A stretch of 64,000 nucleotides of DNA, from contig NZ_BEWA01000017.1 in assembly GCF_003112535.1 (NCBI RefSeq), positions 304,153 to 368,152 on the forward strand, in the 5' to 3' direction. The position numbers and the translations under genes were made by a program. The stretch comes from Streptomyces rishiriensis. Lineage in GTDB: Bacteria > Actinomycetota > Actinomycetes > Streptomycetales > Streptomycetaceae. Each line of letters starts with the position of its first letter. Position 1 is the stretch's first letter. Positions 14,916-23,104 of the stretch are shown piece after piece. The notes under the pieces are model-generated. The model was not told the origin of the DNA. It ran no database searches and saw only the letters and a program-made list of their open reading frames with translations.

Positions 14916-16907
14916 ATGATCACGGGGAGGCCGCAGTTGTTGCATGTCGCTTTAGTGAACATGCCATTCGCCGACTGGAATCGTCCGTCATTCGCCCTGG
15001 GACAGTTGTCGACTCTCGTTCACCGGGAGTTCGACGACCGGGCGCGAGCGCGTGTGTGCTATCTCAACCAGGACATGGCCGAGTTCTTCGGGACACGTCT
15101 GTACGAGGCCCTCTCCGTGAGCCACGATCACGTGGACACGGGGATCGGGGACTGGCTGTTCCGGCACATCGCCTTTCCCGGTGAAGCCGACACCGCCACG
15201 GAATACTTCCAGCGCTACTACCGGGGCGCCCGGTGGGCCGACTTCCGCGAGCAGATCCTGTCGGCGCGGGACGGACTGCGCGAGTTCTGCGAGGAGCTGA
15301 TCGACCGCTATCGGCTCGACGAGGCCCATGTCGTGGGGTTCAGCTCGATGTTCGCCCAGCATGTGCCGAGTATCGCCCTGGCGCGGCTGATCAAGGAGCG
15401 CAGCCCGCGGACGCTCGTCGTGCTCGGCGGGGCGAACTGCGAGGCGCCCATGGGCTCGGTGATCGCCGAGCATGTGCCGGCCGTCGACTTCGTCTTCTCC
15501 GGGCCCGCGCTGAACACCTTCGGTGAGTTCCTGCGGTGCGTCCTCGACGGGAACCCGGAGGGCGCCGACGCCGTTCCGGGAATCCTCTCCGAGCGGAACT
15601 GCCGGGACCCGCGCTTCCGCAAGGCCATCGGCGCGGAACGCGATATCGACGACTTCTTCCTGCCCGACTACGACAGTTTCTTCAAGGCGTTGGACGGGCA
15701 TCCGGAACTGCGGCGCACGGGGACCAGCAAACCCATGCTGTTCTTCGAGACGTCCCGCGGCTGCTGGTGGGGGCAGCGTTCGCACTGCACCTTCTGCGGG
15801 CTGAACGGCGAAAGCATGGCGTTCCGGTCCATGTCTCCGGACCTGGCCGTCCAGCAGTTCGAGTGGCTATTCGGCTTCGCGCCCGCCTATACCTCGCTCT
15901 TCTGCACGGACAATGTCATGCCCCGCAATTACTCGCGCGAGGTCTTCCCTCGCCTCGAGCCGCCGCCGGGGGCCGAGATCTTCTACGAGGTCAAGCTTCC
16001 GCTGAGCCGCCAGGACCTGCGCGCCATGACGGACGCCGGCGTCACCGTCGTCCAGCCCGGCATCGAGGCGCTGTCCTCCTCGACGCTCAAACTGATGGGC
16101 AAGGGCACGACCGCGTTCCAGAACCTGCAGTTCCTCAAGAACTGCGAGGAGTTCGGGATCAAGCCCGAGTGGAACCTGCTGATCGGCTTCCCCGGCGAGA
16201 ACCCGACGGTCTACCGCAAGTACGCCGAGGAACTGCGCGACTTCGTCCACCTGGTTCCGCCGCACGGCGTCTACATGGTGCGCTTCGACCGCTTCAGCCC
16301 CTACTTCAAGCGGAGCGACGAGTACGGGCTCGTCCTGAAGCCCGTGGACTACTACTCCCTGACGTACCCCTTCGACGAGCCGGCGCTGGCCGATCTCGCG
16401 TACTTCTTCGCCGACCAGAACCTGGCCCCGTACATGCTCGACGCGGTCGAGTGGCACGACGAGTTGAGCACTCTGGTCACCCAGTGGCGTACGGCCTGGT
16501 ACGGGGTGGACGGGGTGGACGGGGCGGACGGGGCGGCCCGTCGCGAGCTGCGAATGGTCGCCGACGACGACGGCCGGCTCACGGTCCGAGACTCCCGGTC
16601 CGGGGCCCTTCGGACACACCCGGTCGACGCGGCGACCGGCCGGCTGCTGCGCCGGCTGTCCTCGCCGGCCAAGCCCGAGCAGTTGGCCCGGGACTGGCCG
16701 GAAGGACCGGACGACCTGCGGCAACGCCTGGACATGCTCACCGGACACCGGTTCCTCTTCACGGAGAACGGCCGGGTGATGAGCCTGGTGCTGACCGGAG
16801 CGGACGGCGAGATCGAGGAACCCGCCCGGGAGGAACCCGCCCGGGACGAGCCCGCCGCCGTCGGCGCCCGGCGGCTGCTGCCGCTCGTGTCGGAGGCGCC
16901 GCGATGA
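14916..16907 (+). CDS. Cobalamin-type radical SAM enzyme, RiPP maturation protein 1 family
   Basis: A 663-residue radical SAM protein. Residues 1-200 look like the B12-binding-type N-terminal domain (VALVNMPFADWNRPSFALGQL, HVVGFSSMFAQ, VVLGGANCE). The iron-sulfur motif is Cys283-x7-Cys291-x2-Cys294 (SRGCWWGQRSHCTFCGLNG), a spacing and sequence typical of the 'ribosomal peptide maturation radical SAM protein 1' family rather than the usual CxxxCxxC. Later motifs: GIEALSSSTLKLMGKG, WNLLIGFPGE. The C-terminus adds a small wing-like domain and an acidic EEPAREEPA tail. Family members are suspected or known C-methyltransferases. In this operon it probably methylates an unactivated carbon of an amino acid or of the peptide (inference). 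The stop overlaps the next start (ATGA). Starts at TTG 14937 or 14940 are possible. Confidence 0.85.
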   Translation: MITGRPQLLHVALVNMPFADWNRPSFALGQLSTLVHREFDDRARARVCYLNQDMAEFFGTRLYEALSVSHDHVDTGIGDWLFRHIAFPGEADTATEYFQRYYRGARWADFREQILSARDGLREFCEELIDRYRLDEAHVVGFSSMFAQHVPSIALARLIKERSPRTLVVLGGANCEAPMGSVIAEHVPAVDFVFSGPALNTFGEFLRCVLDGNPEGADAVPGILSERNCRDPRFRKAIGAERDIDDFFLPDYDSFFKALDGHPELRRTGTSKPMLFFETSRGCWWGQRSHCTFCGLNGESMAFRSMSPDLAVQQFEWLFGFAPAYTSLFCTDNVMPRNYSREVFPRLEPPPGAEIFYEVKLPLSRQDLRAMTDAGVTVVQPGIEALSSSTLKLMGKGTTAFQNLQFLKNCEEFGIKPEWNLLIGFPGENPTVYRKYAEELRDFVHLVPPHGVYMVRFDRFSPYFKRSDEYGLVLKPVDYYSLTYPFDEPALADLAYFFADQNLAPYMLDAVEWHDELSTLVTQWRTAWYGVDGVDGADGAARRELRMVADDDGRLTVRDSRSGALRTHPVDAATGRLLRRLSSPAKPEQLARDWPEGPDDLRQRLDMLTGHRFLFTENGRVMSLVLTGADGEIEEPAREEPARDEPAAVGARRLLPLVSEAPR

Positions 16908-17848
16908 CGGTCGAGACCACCCCGACGCTCCCGCTGGTCGTCGAGGGCCACGGCGAGTCGGCCGTCGAACGGCTGCGCGCCCGGCGGGAGGACCTGCGGG
17001 CGGCGCTGCGCGAACGCGGCGCGCTGCTGCTGCGCGGCTTCGACGTCGGGGGCGCCGACGGCTTCGCGGACATCGTCCGCGCGCTCTCCGGCGAGCCGCT
17101 GCCGTACACCGAGCGTTCCTCCCCCCGGAGCGTGATCAAGGGGAACGTCTACACGTCCACCGACTACCCGCCCGGTGAAGAGATCTTCCTGCACAACGAG
17201 AACTCCTATCAGGCGAGTTGGCCGCTGACCCTGTACTTCCACTGTGTGTGCCCGCCGCTGACCCGGGGCGCCACCCCGCTTGCCGACACCCGGCGGGTGC
17301 TGGCCGCCGTCGACGACGAGGTGCGCCGGGAGTTCACCCGGCGCGGCTGGTCGGTCGTACGCAACTACGGCGAACTGGTCGGTCTGTCGTGGCAGGAGGC
17401 GTTCGCCACCGAGGACGGCGCGGAGGTCGAGCGGTACTGCCGGGAGCGGGACATCGAGGCACAGTGGCTGCCCGGCGGAGGGCTGCGCACCCGGGCGGTA
17501 CGGGAGGTGGTGCACCGCCATCCGTCGACCGGCGAACCGGTGTGGTTCAACCACGCGACGGTCTTCCACGCCACCACGCTGCCGGAGTCGGTCCGGCTCG
17601 GGTTGCTGGAGATGCTGGGGGAGGAGAATCTCCCCAGCCAGACCTACTACGGAGACGGCGGAGCGATCCCGGACGACGTCATGGACCATCTCCGGGCCTG
17701 CTACCGATCCGCGACGACCCGCTTCGACTACCGTGCGGACGACGTCCTGGTGATCGACAACATGCTGGTCGCGCACGGCCGTGAGCCGTTCACCGGCCCC
17801 CGTCGGATCGCGGTCGCCATGGCGGAGCAGTACACCCCCCACCGCTAG
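16904..17848 (+). CDS. TauD/SyrP-like Fe(II)/2-oxoglutarate oxygenase
   Basis: A 314-residue oxygenase of the TauD/clavaminate-synthase superfamily, closest in motifs to SyrP-type enzymes that beta-hydroxylate amino acids held on NRPS carrier domains. Facial triad: His97-Asn-Glu99 in LHNENSY (Glu instead of Asp is normal for this branch) and distal His291 in VAHGREPF. The Arg in GPRRIAVAM is the likely 2-oxoglutarate ligand. NVYTSTDYPP and TRGATPLADTR match the family core. It starts with an ATGA overlap and is followed 22 bases later by the exporter. It is a paralogue of the oxygenase domain fused to the second NRPS, so the operon has two such activities. Substrate and position are unknown. 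Confidence 0.88.
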   Translation: MTVETTPTLPLVVEGHGESAVERLRARREDLRAALRERGALLLRGFDVGGADGFADIVRALSGEPLPYTERSSPRSVIKGNVYTSTDYPPGEEIFLHNENSYQASWPLTLYFHCVCPPLTRGATPLADTRRVLAAVDDEVRREFTRRGWSVVRNYGELVGLSWQEAFATEDGAEVERYCRERDIEAQWLPGGGLRTRAVREVVHRHPSTGEPVWFNHATVFHATTLPESVRLGLLEMLGEENLPSQTYYGDGGAIPDDVMDHLRACYRSATTRFDYRADDVLVIDNMLVAHGREPFTGPRRIAVAMAEQYTPHR

Positions 17849-17870
17849 CCCCAGGACGGAAGACCCTCGC

Positions 17871-19193
17871 ATGTTCGCGCGTTCGCTCCGGTCCAACCGG
17901 GACTTCTCCGTATTCTGGGCGGTCCAGGCCCTGTCCGAGGTCGGCAACGCCTTCTCTCTGGTCGCACTGCCGCTGCTGGTGCTGCACACCACCGGGTCGG
18001 CGGCGCAGATGGGGTTGCTCACGGCCGTCGCGGGCGCCACCGCGCTGCTCACCGGTCTGGTGGGCGGCTCCTGGGCCGACCGCTTCGACCGGCGGCGTCT
18101 GCTGATGCTCTGCGACGGCGCCCGGCTGGTGCTGTACGGCGCGATCCCGGTCTGCTGGGCCCTGAACCCGCAGATCTGGCTGCTGTACGTGGTCATGGCG
18201 CTGGCCTCGGTCTTCGAGACGTTGTTCCGGATCACCTATGTCACCGCCGTGGCGAACCTCGTCGACAAGGAGCAGATCGTCGCGGCGAACGGCCGGCTGG
18301 AGGCGACGAACGCGATCGCGTACATCGCCGGCCCTGCCCTGGCCGGAGTGGTGGCCGGATTCTTCGGTCCGACGGCAGCCGTCGCCATCAACGCGGGCAG
18401 CTTCGGGATCTCCCTGGTGGGCCTGGCGTTCATCAGGCTCAGGCCCACCGCGCCGCCGCCGGCGGCGGACGAGGCCGGGAGCGGGGCAGCCCGGGCACAC
18501 GACCCGCGCTCCGGCTTCCGGGTCGGCGCCGCCTTCCTGTGGCACACGCCGGTGCTGCGGGCGCTCACCGTGCTGCTGACCGTCACCACCTTCCTCAGCC
18601 TGGGCATGACCGACGTGTTCATCTACCACCTGCGGAACGGTCTGGGGCAGGACGAACGCACCGTGGGCTACGTCCTCGCACTGGCCGGGTTCGGCACCTG
18701 CGTCGCCGCCGCCGCGACCGCCAGGCTGCGCCGCTCCTGGGGCTTCGGCCGCTGTTGGCTCGGCGCGATGAGTCTGTGCTCGGTGTCGGTGCTCGTGCTG
18801 GGCGGCACCGGACACGTGTCCGTGGCGGCCGTGACCATCTGTCTGTACTCCTTCGGCATGGCACTGGCGGGCGTCTGCTCGATGTCCCTGCGGCAGCAGG
18901 TCACGCCGGACCATCTGCTCGGCCGGGTCACCTCCGCGTTCTGGACGATCCACGGCAGCCTCGCGCCCCTCGGCGCGGCCCTGCTCACCGCCCTGGTCGG
19001 CCGGCTGGGGACGCGCGGGCCGCTGACCGCGGTGGCCGTCGTCTTCCTGGTCGTGGTCGTGGCCGCCGCCTTCACTTCCATTCGACAGCGCCACCCGGAG
19101 CAGACCGCCGGACGGCTCCCGCAGACGCGGCCCACCGACGCGCCGCCACCACGAGAGGAGAGTCACGGGGATGACGCCGAAGCCCGACGATGA
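17871..19193 (+). CDS. MFS exporter of the peptide operon
   Basis: A 440-residue major facilitator superfamily transporter with about 12 hydrophobic segments and the motif GGSWADRFDRRRLLMLCD between TM2 and TM3. It resembles MFS proteins of the enterobactin/macrolide exporter type that are common in NRPS clusters. The predicted role is export of the peptide, and possibly self-resistance. The ATG at 17871 follows AGGACGGAAG. The C-terminal tail is hydrophilic (QTRPTDAPPPREESHGDDAE) and overlaps the mbtH start by 23 bases in another frame. Confidence 0.85.
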   Translation: MFARSLRSNRDFSVFWAVQALSEVGNAFSLVALPLLVLHTTGSAAQMGLLTAVAGATALLTGLVGGSWADRFDRRRLLMLCDGARLVLYGAIPVCWALNPQIWLLYVVMALASVFETLFRITYVTAVANLVDKEQIVAANGRLEATNAIAYIAGPALAGVVAGFFGPTAAVAINAGSFGISLVGLAFIRLRPTAPPPAADEAGSGAARAHDPRSGFRVGAAFLWHTPVLRALTVLLTVTTFLSLGMTDVFIYHLRNGLGQDERTVGYVLALAGFGTCVAAAATARLRRSWGFGRCWLGAMSLCSVSVLVLGGTGHVSVAAVTICLYSFGMALAGVCSMSLRQQVTPDHLLGRVTSAFWTIHGSLAPLGAALLTALVGRLGTRGPLTAVAVVFLVVVVAAAFTSIRQRHPEQTAGRLPQTRPTDAPPPREESHGDDAEARR

Positions 19194-19479
19194 CGACCGG
19201 CTGTACAAAGTCGTGGTCAACCACGAGGAGCAGTACTCCGTCTGGCCCGCCGACCGGGACAACCCGGCCGGATGGTCGGACGCGGGCAAGTCCGGCCCGA
19301 AGTCCGACTGCCTCGCTCATATCGAGGACGTGTGGACCGACATGCGTCCGCTCAGCCTCCGCCGCCGCCTGCGGGCGGGCGAACGGGACTCTCAGGACTC
19401 ACGGGATTCACAGGACTCACGGGACTTACAGGACGGCTGGGGCGGACCGGTGGCCGAGAGCGCCGACCGGGCGGGCTGA
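19171..19479 (+). CDS. MbtH-like protein
   Basis: A 102-residue NRPS helper. Residues 8-65 carry the full MbtH signature: YKVVVNHEEQYSVWP, NPAGWSDAGKSG, CLAHIEDVWTDMRPLSLR. MbtH proteins bind adenylation domains and are often required for their solubility or activity. The last 35 residues form an unusual hydrophilic tail with SQDSRDSQDSRDLQD repeats, encoded by short tandem DNA repeats near 19390-19433. GAGAGGAGAG precedes the ATG. Placed directly before the three NRPS genes, it probably serves all of their A domains. Confidence 0.93.
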   Translation: MTPKPDDDDRLYKVVVNHEEQYSVWPADRDNPAGWSDAGKSGPKSDCLAHIEDVWTDMRPLSLRRRLRAGERDSQDSRDSQDSRDLQDGWGGPVAESADRAG

Positions 19480-19528
19480 CTCCCGGTCCGTCACCCACCC
19501 GCCGCACCGCGAACCAGGGAAGGCCATC

Positions 19529-22500
19529 GTGCACGACGACCTGGAAACACGACCGACGGCCCGCTCGGCGGGAGCCCCCCGGCTGCGGCTCTCCGACGGC
19601 CAGGAAAGACTCTGGTACCTGGAGCAGATCGCCGTCGCCGCCCCGGTCCACCACGTGTCCGCCGCCACTCTCGTCGAGGGCCCGCTGGACGCCGGTCGGC
19701 TGACGTCCGCACTGCGGGCCTGTGTCGCCCGCCACGACCTGCTCCGCAGTACCTTCGAGGATCGCGGGAACGGACCGCGTCGTACCGTCCGCGCCACGGC
19801 CGACGTTCCGCTGCGGCGTCTGGACGTCGACGGCGGATCCGCCCCGGGGACGGACGCCGGGGACGGATCCGTGGCCGAGGCGGAACTGCGCCGTGTGCTC
19901 GCGGAGGAGAGCGCCCGGCCCTTCGCTCTCGACCGGGCGCCGGCGCTGCGTGCCACCCTGGTGCGCAGCGGCGCGGAGCGGCACGTGCTGCTGCTCACGG
20001 CGCACCGCATCGTCGCCGACCGGGCCTCTCTCACCGTGCTCGAGCGTGAACTGGCCTGCGAGTACGCGGCATCGGGCGAGGACCTGGCCCGGATGCCCCC
20101 CTCGACCGCGCACCGGCCCGCCTCGGACCCGCTCGCCTCGGACCCGCTCGCCTCGGAGCCGCTCGCCTCGGAGCCGGCAGCCCCGGACGAGGGGCTGCTG
20201 TACTGGAAGCGGCGGCTGGCGGGTCTTCCGCCGCTCGACCTGCCGTTCGACCGGACCCGGCCGAGGACACCGACCCACCGGGCGACGGGCCGTGAGCTGC
20301 TCCTCGACGACCGACACGCCGAGGCCCTGAAGAGACTCGCCCGCGAGGAGGGCGTACCGGCGTGGACGGTGCCGGCGGTCGCCTTCACCATGCTGCTGGC
20401 GCGCTGGACGGGTCGGTACGACGTGGTGTCAGGCATCCCTGTGGACCGTCGTCCGCCGGCCGTCGCGCGGACGGCGTTCGGGCCGTACGAGGATCTGCTC
20501 CTGCTGCGGGTCGACCTGACGGGCCGTCCCTCCCTGCGCGAAGCGGTCCGGCGCTTCGCACACGCCCGGGACGAGGCGGAGCGGCACGCCGACGTCCCCT
20601 TCGGCCGGCTCGTTCGACTCATGGGCCAGGAGCGGGACTTGAGCCGCCACCCGCTCTGTCAGGCGGTCTTCGCCGTGGCGGGGGCGCGGCGTACCGGCTT
20701 CACCGCGGCGGGGCTCAGCACGTCCGCGCTCACCCTCGACGACGCGACCGTCCCCTATGACCTCCAGTGCACGGTGACCGAGGACGATGGGCGCGGCGGC
20801 CTCGGGGCCGAGCTGCGCCTCGCGTCCGACCTGTGGCTGCCGGAGTCGGCCGACCGTATGGCGACCGCCTTGCGCGCGCTGCTCATCGCCCTCGCCGAGA
20901 CCCCCGACCGGCGGATCGCGGAGATTCCGGTGCTGTCGCCCGAGGACCGGGCCCGGATCGACGCCTGGAACGCCACCGACCGTCCCCTGCCCGAACCGGC
21001 CACCGTGGACGGCCTGTTCCTCGCATGGGCGGACCGCGTCCCGCAAGCCGTCGCCCTCACCGACCGCACCGGAACCTGGACGTACGCGCGGCTGCGGGTG
21101 CGGGCCGAGCGGGTCGGACGGGCCCTGATCGCGGCGGGCGTCACGCCGGACTCCGTCGTCGCCCTGCCCATGCGACGCTCCGCCGACCTGGTCACGGGCA
21201 TGCTCGGCGTGCTTCTGGCCGGTGGCGCACCCCTCGTCCTCGACCCCGGCCACCCCGTGGAACGACTGCGGTTCATGGCCGAGGACGTCGAGATCTCGGC
21301 CGTCCTCGGCAACGCCGAACCCCCCGCCTGGCTGCACGGCCTGGGCGTACCCGTGCTGCGGCTCACCGACGCGGAGCACGACGGCACCGGCGCGGGCGAC
21401 CCGCAGCGCCAGGAGCCGGCGTCGGCCGACCGGGAACCCGGCACGCGTCCGGCGTCGGCCGACCGGGGAGCCGGCACGCCTGCCGCACCCGAGCCCGCGC
21501 TCGCGCCGGCCGTCGCCACCGGCCCGGAGCGGCAGGGGCCCCCGGCAGCGGGTCCCGCACATGACAGGCCTGCGGCGGCCGGCCCGGCGCACGTCGCGCG
21601 TTGCCCCGTCGGTCCCCTTCCGTGGTCCCGCTCCCACCCCGTCGGGCTGGCGGCCGTGGTGTACACCTCCGGGTCGACCGGGCGGCCCAAAGCCGTCGGC
21701 ATACCCCATCGGGCCGTCGTGCGGCTGACCACCGCGACCGACTACGTGTCCGTCGGCCCCGGCGACGTCCTGCTGCACCTCGGCGACCCGGCCTTCGACA
21801 TCACCGCCTTCGAGGTGTGGGGGGCGCTGTGCAACGGCGCCCGGGTGGACGTGCTGCCCGGCGACGAACCCCTCGGGCCCGACGAGGTGCTGGCCGCGCT
21901 GCGTGAGCTGCGGCCGACGATCGTCGCTCTCACCGGCACCCTCTTCAACCGGGTGACCGACATCGACCCGAGGGCCTTCGGCGGACTGCGCCACCTCTTC
22001 GTCGTCGGAGAGGTGATGGACCCCCGGCGCACGCGCGCGGTGCTGCGCGGAGGCGCGCCGCCCGGTCACCTGCACAACGGGTACGGCCCGAGCGAGAACG
22101 CGACGTTTTCCACGACCCACCGGGTGGACCGGCTGCCCGAGGACGCCCCGAGCGTGCCCATCGGCTCCGCCCTCACCAACACCACGCTGCACGTGCTGGA
22201 CCAGGAGCTGGGGCCCGTGCCGATCGGGGTGACCGGCGAGTTGTACGTCGGCGGGCTGGGGCTCGCCCGGGGTTATCTGGGCCGCCCGGGCCGCACCGCG
22301 GAGCGCTTCCTGCCGGATCCGTTCGCCCCCGGGCCGGGGGCGCTGATGTACCGCACCGGCGACCTGGTGCGAAGGCTCCCGGACGGGGCGCTGGACTTCC
22401 TCGGCCGGGCCGATCAGCAGGTGAAGATCCGCGGCTACCGCATCGAGCCGGGGGAGATCGAGGCGGCGCTGCTGGCCCGCGACGACGTGCGCGAATGCGT

Positions 22501-23104
22501 CGTGCGGGCGGTCGACGTCGCCGGGGACCGGCGGCTGGTCGCCTACGTCGTCCCCGGGCCGGGGCATCGGCCGTCCCCGCCGGAGCTGCTGGGCGGGCTG
22601 CGGGACCGGCTCCCCTCGCACATGGTGCCCGGGCACGTCCTCCTGCTCGACGAGCTGCCCACGACGCCCAGCGGCAAGATCGACGGACGGGCGCTGCCCG
22701 GCATCGCCGAGGACGCGGCCGGCCCGCCCGACGCCGGAACCGTGCCGCCGAGGACGGCGACGGAGCGGGCGCTGTGGGAGATCTGGGCGGATGCCCTGCG
22801 CGTGCGGTCCTTCGGGGTGCACGACAGCTTCTTCCTCGTCGGCGGTCACTCGCTGCTGGCCTCGGTGGTGCGCACCGCGGTCCGCGAACGGCTCGGGGTG
22901 GCCCTGCCGTTGCGCACCCTGTTCGACGTGCCGACCCTGGCCGGCCTCGCCGTCGAGGTCGAGGGGGCCGCCGGCGAGGCGGCGGCCGTACCGGCGACCG
23001 CGAGAACGGACGACGACCCGGAACAACTCGACGGCCTGGTCGCCGAACTGGAGCGGCTCGCCGAGTCCCGGCGCGCCGAGGGACGAGCGGGGGGAACCGC
23101 ATGA
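19529..23104 (+). CDS. NRPS 1: degenerate C - A - PCP
   Basis: A 1191-residue loading-type synthetase. Residues 18-450: condensation domain in which HHxxxDG reads His159-Arg-Ile-Val-Ala-Asp164-Arg, so the catalytic second His is Arg and the Gly is Arg; condensation is not expected. Residues 470-1060: adenylation domain with A3 VVYTSGSTGRPKA (710), FDITAFE (Asp757), GYGPSEN, YRTGDL and GKIDG. Aligned by eye to GrsA the pocket reads roughly D-I-F-A-F-V-G-T-F-K, which I cannot assign; it looks hydrophobic. PCP at 1085-1150 with Ser1108 (VGGHSLLA). Two odd insertions: ASDPLA-type repeats in the C domain and about 65 residues of Ala/Pro/Gly/Asp repeats between A2 and A3. The GTG at 19529 has AGGGAAGG 5 bases upstream. 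Overlaps NRPS 2 by ATGA. Confidence 0.93.
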   Translation: MHDDLETRPTARSAGAPRLRLSDGQERLWYLEQIAVAAPVHHVSAATLVEGPLDAGRLTSALRACVARHDLLRSTFEDRGNGPRRTVRATADVPLRRLDVDGGSAPGTDAGDGSVAEAELRRVLAEESARPFALDRAPALRATLVRSGAERHVLLLTAHRIVADRASLTVLERELACEYAASGEDLARMPPSTAHRPASDPLASDPLASEPLASEPAAPDEGLLYWKRRLAGLPPLDLPFDRTRPRTPTHRATGRELLLDDRHAEALKRLAREEGVPAWTVPAVAFTMLLARWTGRYDVVSGIPVDRRPPAVARTAFGPYEDLLLLRVDLTGRPSLREAVRRFAHARDEAERHADVPFGRLVRLMGQERDLSRHPLCQAVFAVAGARRTGFTAAGLSTSALTLDDATVPYDLQCTVTEDDGRGGLGAELRLASDLWLPESADRMATALRALLIALAETPDRRIAEIPVLSPEDRARIDAWNATDRPLPEPATVDGLFLAWADRVPQAVALTDRTGTWTYARLRVRAERVGRALIAAGVTPDSVVALPMRRSADLVTGMLGVLLAGGAPLVLDPGHPVERLRFMAEDVEISAVLGNAEPPAWLHGLGVPVLRLTDAEHDGTGAGDPQRQEPASADREPGTRPASADRGAGTPAAPEPALAPAVATGPERQGPPAAGPAHDRPAAAGPAHVARCPVGPLPWSRSHPVGLAAVVYTSGSTGRPKAVGIPHRAVVRLTTATDYVSVGPGDVLLHLGDPAFDITAFEVWGALCNGARVDVLPGDEPLGPDEVLAALRELRPTIVALTGTLFNRVTDIDPRAFGGLRHLFVVGEVMDPRRTRAVLRGGAPPGHLHNGYGPSENATFSTTHRVDRLPEDAPSVPIGSALTNTTLHVLDQELGPVPIGVTGELYVGGLGLARGYLGRPGRTAERFLPDPFAPGPGALMYRTGDLVRRLPDGALDFLGRADQQVKIRGYRIEPGEIEAALLARDDVRECVVRAVDVAGDRRLVAYVVPGPGHRPSPPELLGGLRDRLPSHMVPGHVLLLDELPTTPSGKIDGRALPGIAEDAAGPPDAGTVPPRTATERALWEIWADALRVRSFGVHDSFFLVGGHSLLASVVRTAVRERLGVALPLRTLFDVPTLAGLAVEVEGAAGEAAAVPATARTDDDPEQLDGLVAELERLAESRRAEGRAGGTA
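20120..20179. repeat. 15-bp tandem repeat inside NRPS 1
   Basis: Four copies of a GCCTCGGASCCGCTC unit in register with the reading frame, giving ASDPL-ASDPL-ASEPL-ASEPA. It lies in the middle of the condensation domain, near the linker between its two lobes. It looks like recent slippage expansion in a tolerant loop. Confidence 0.85.
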
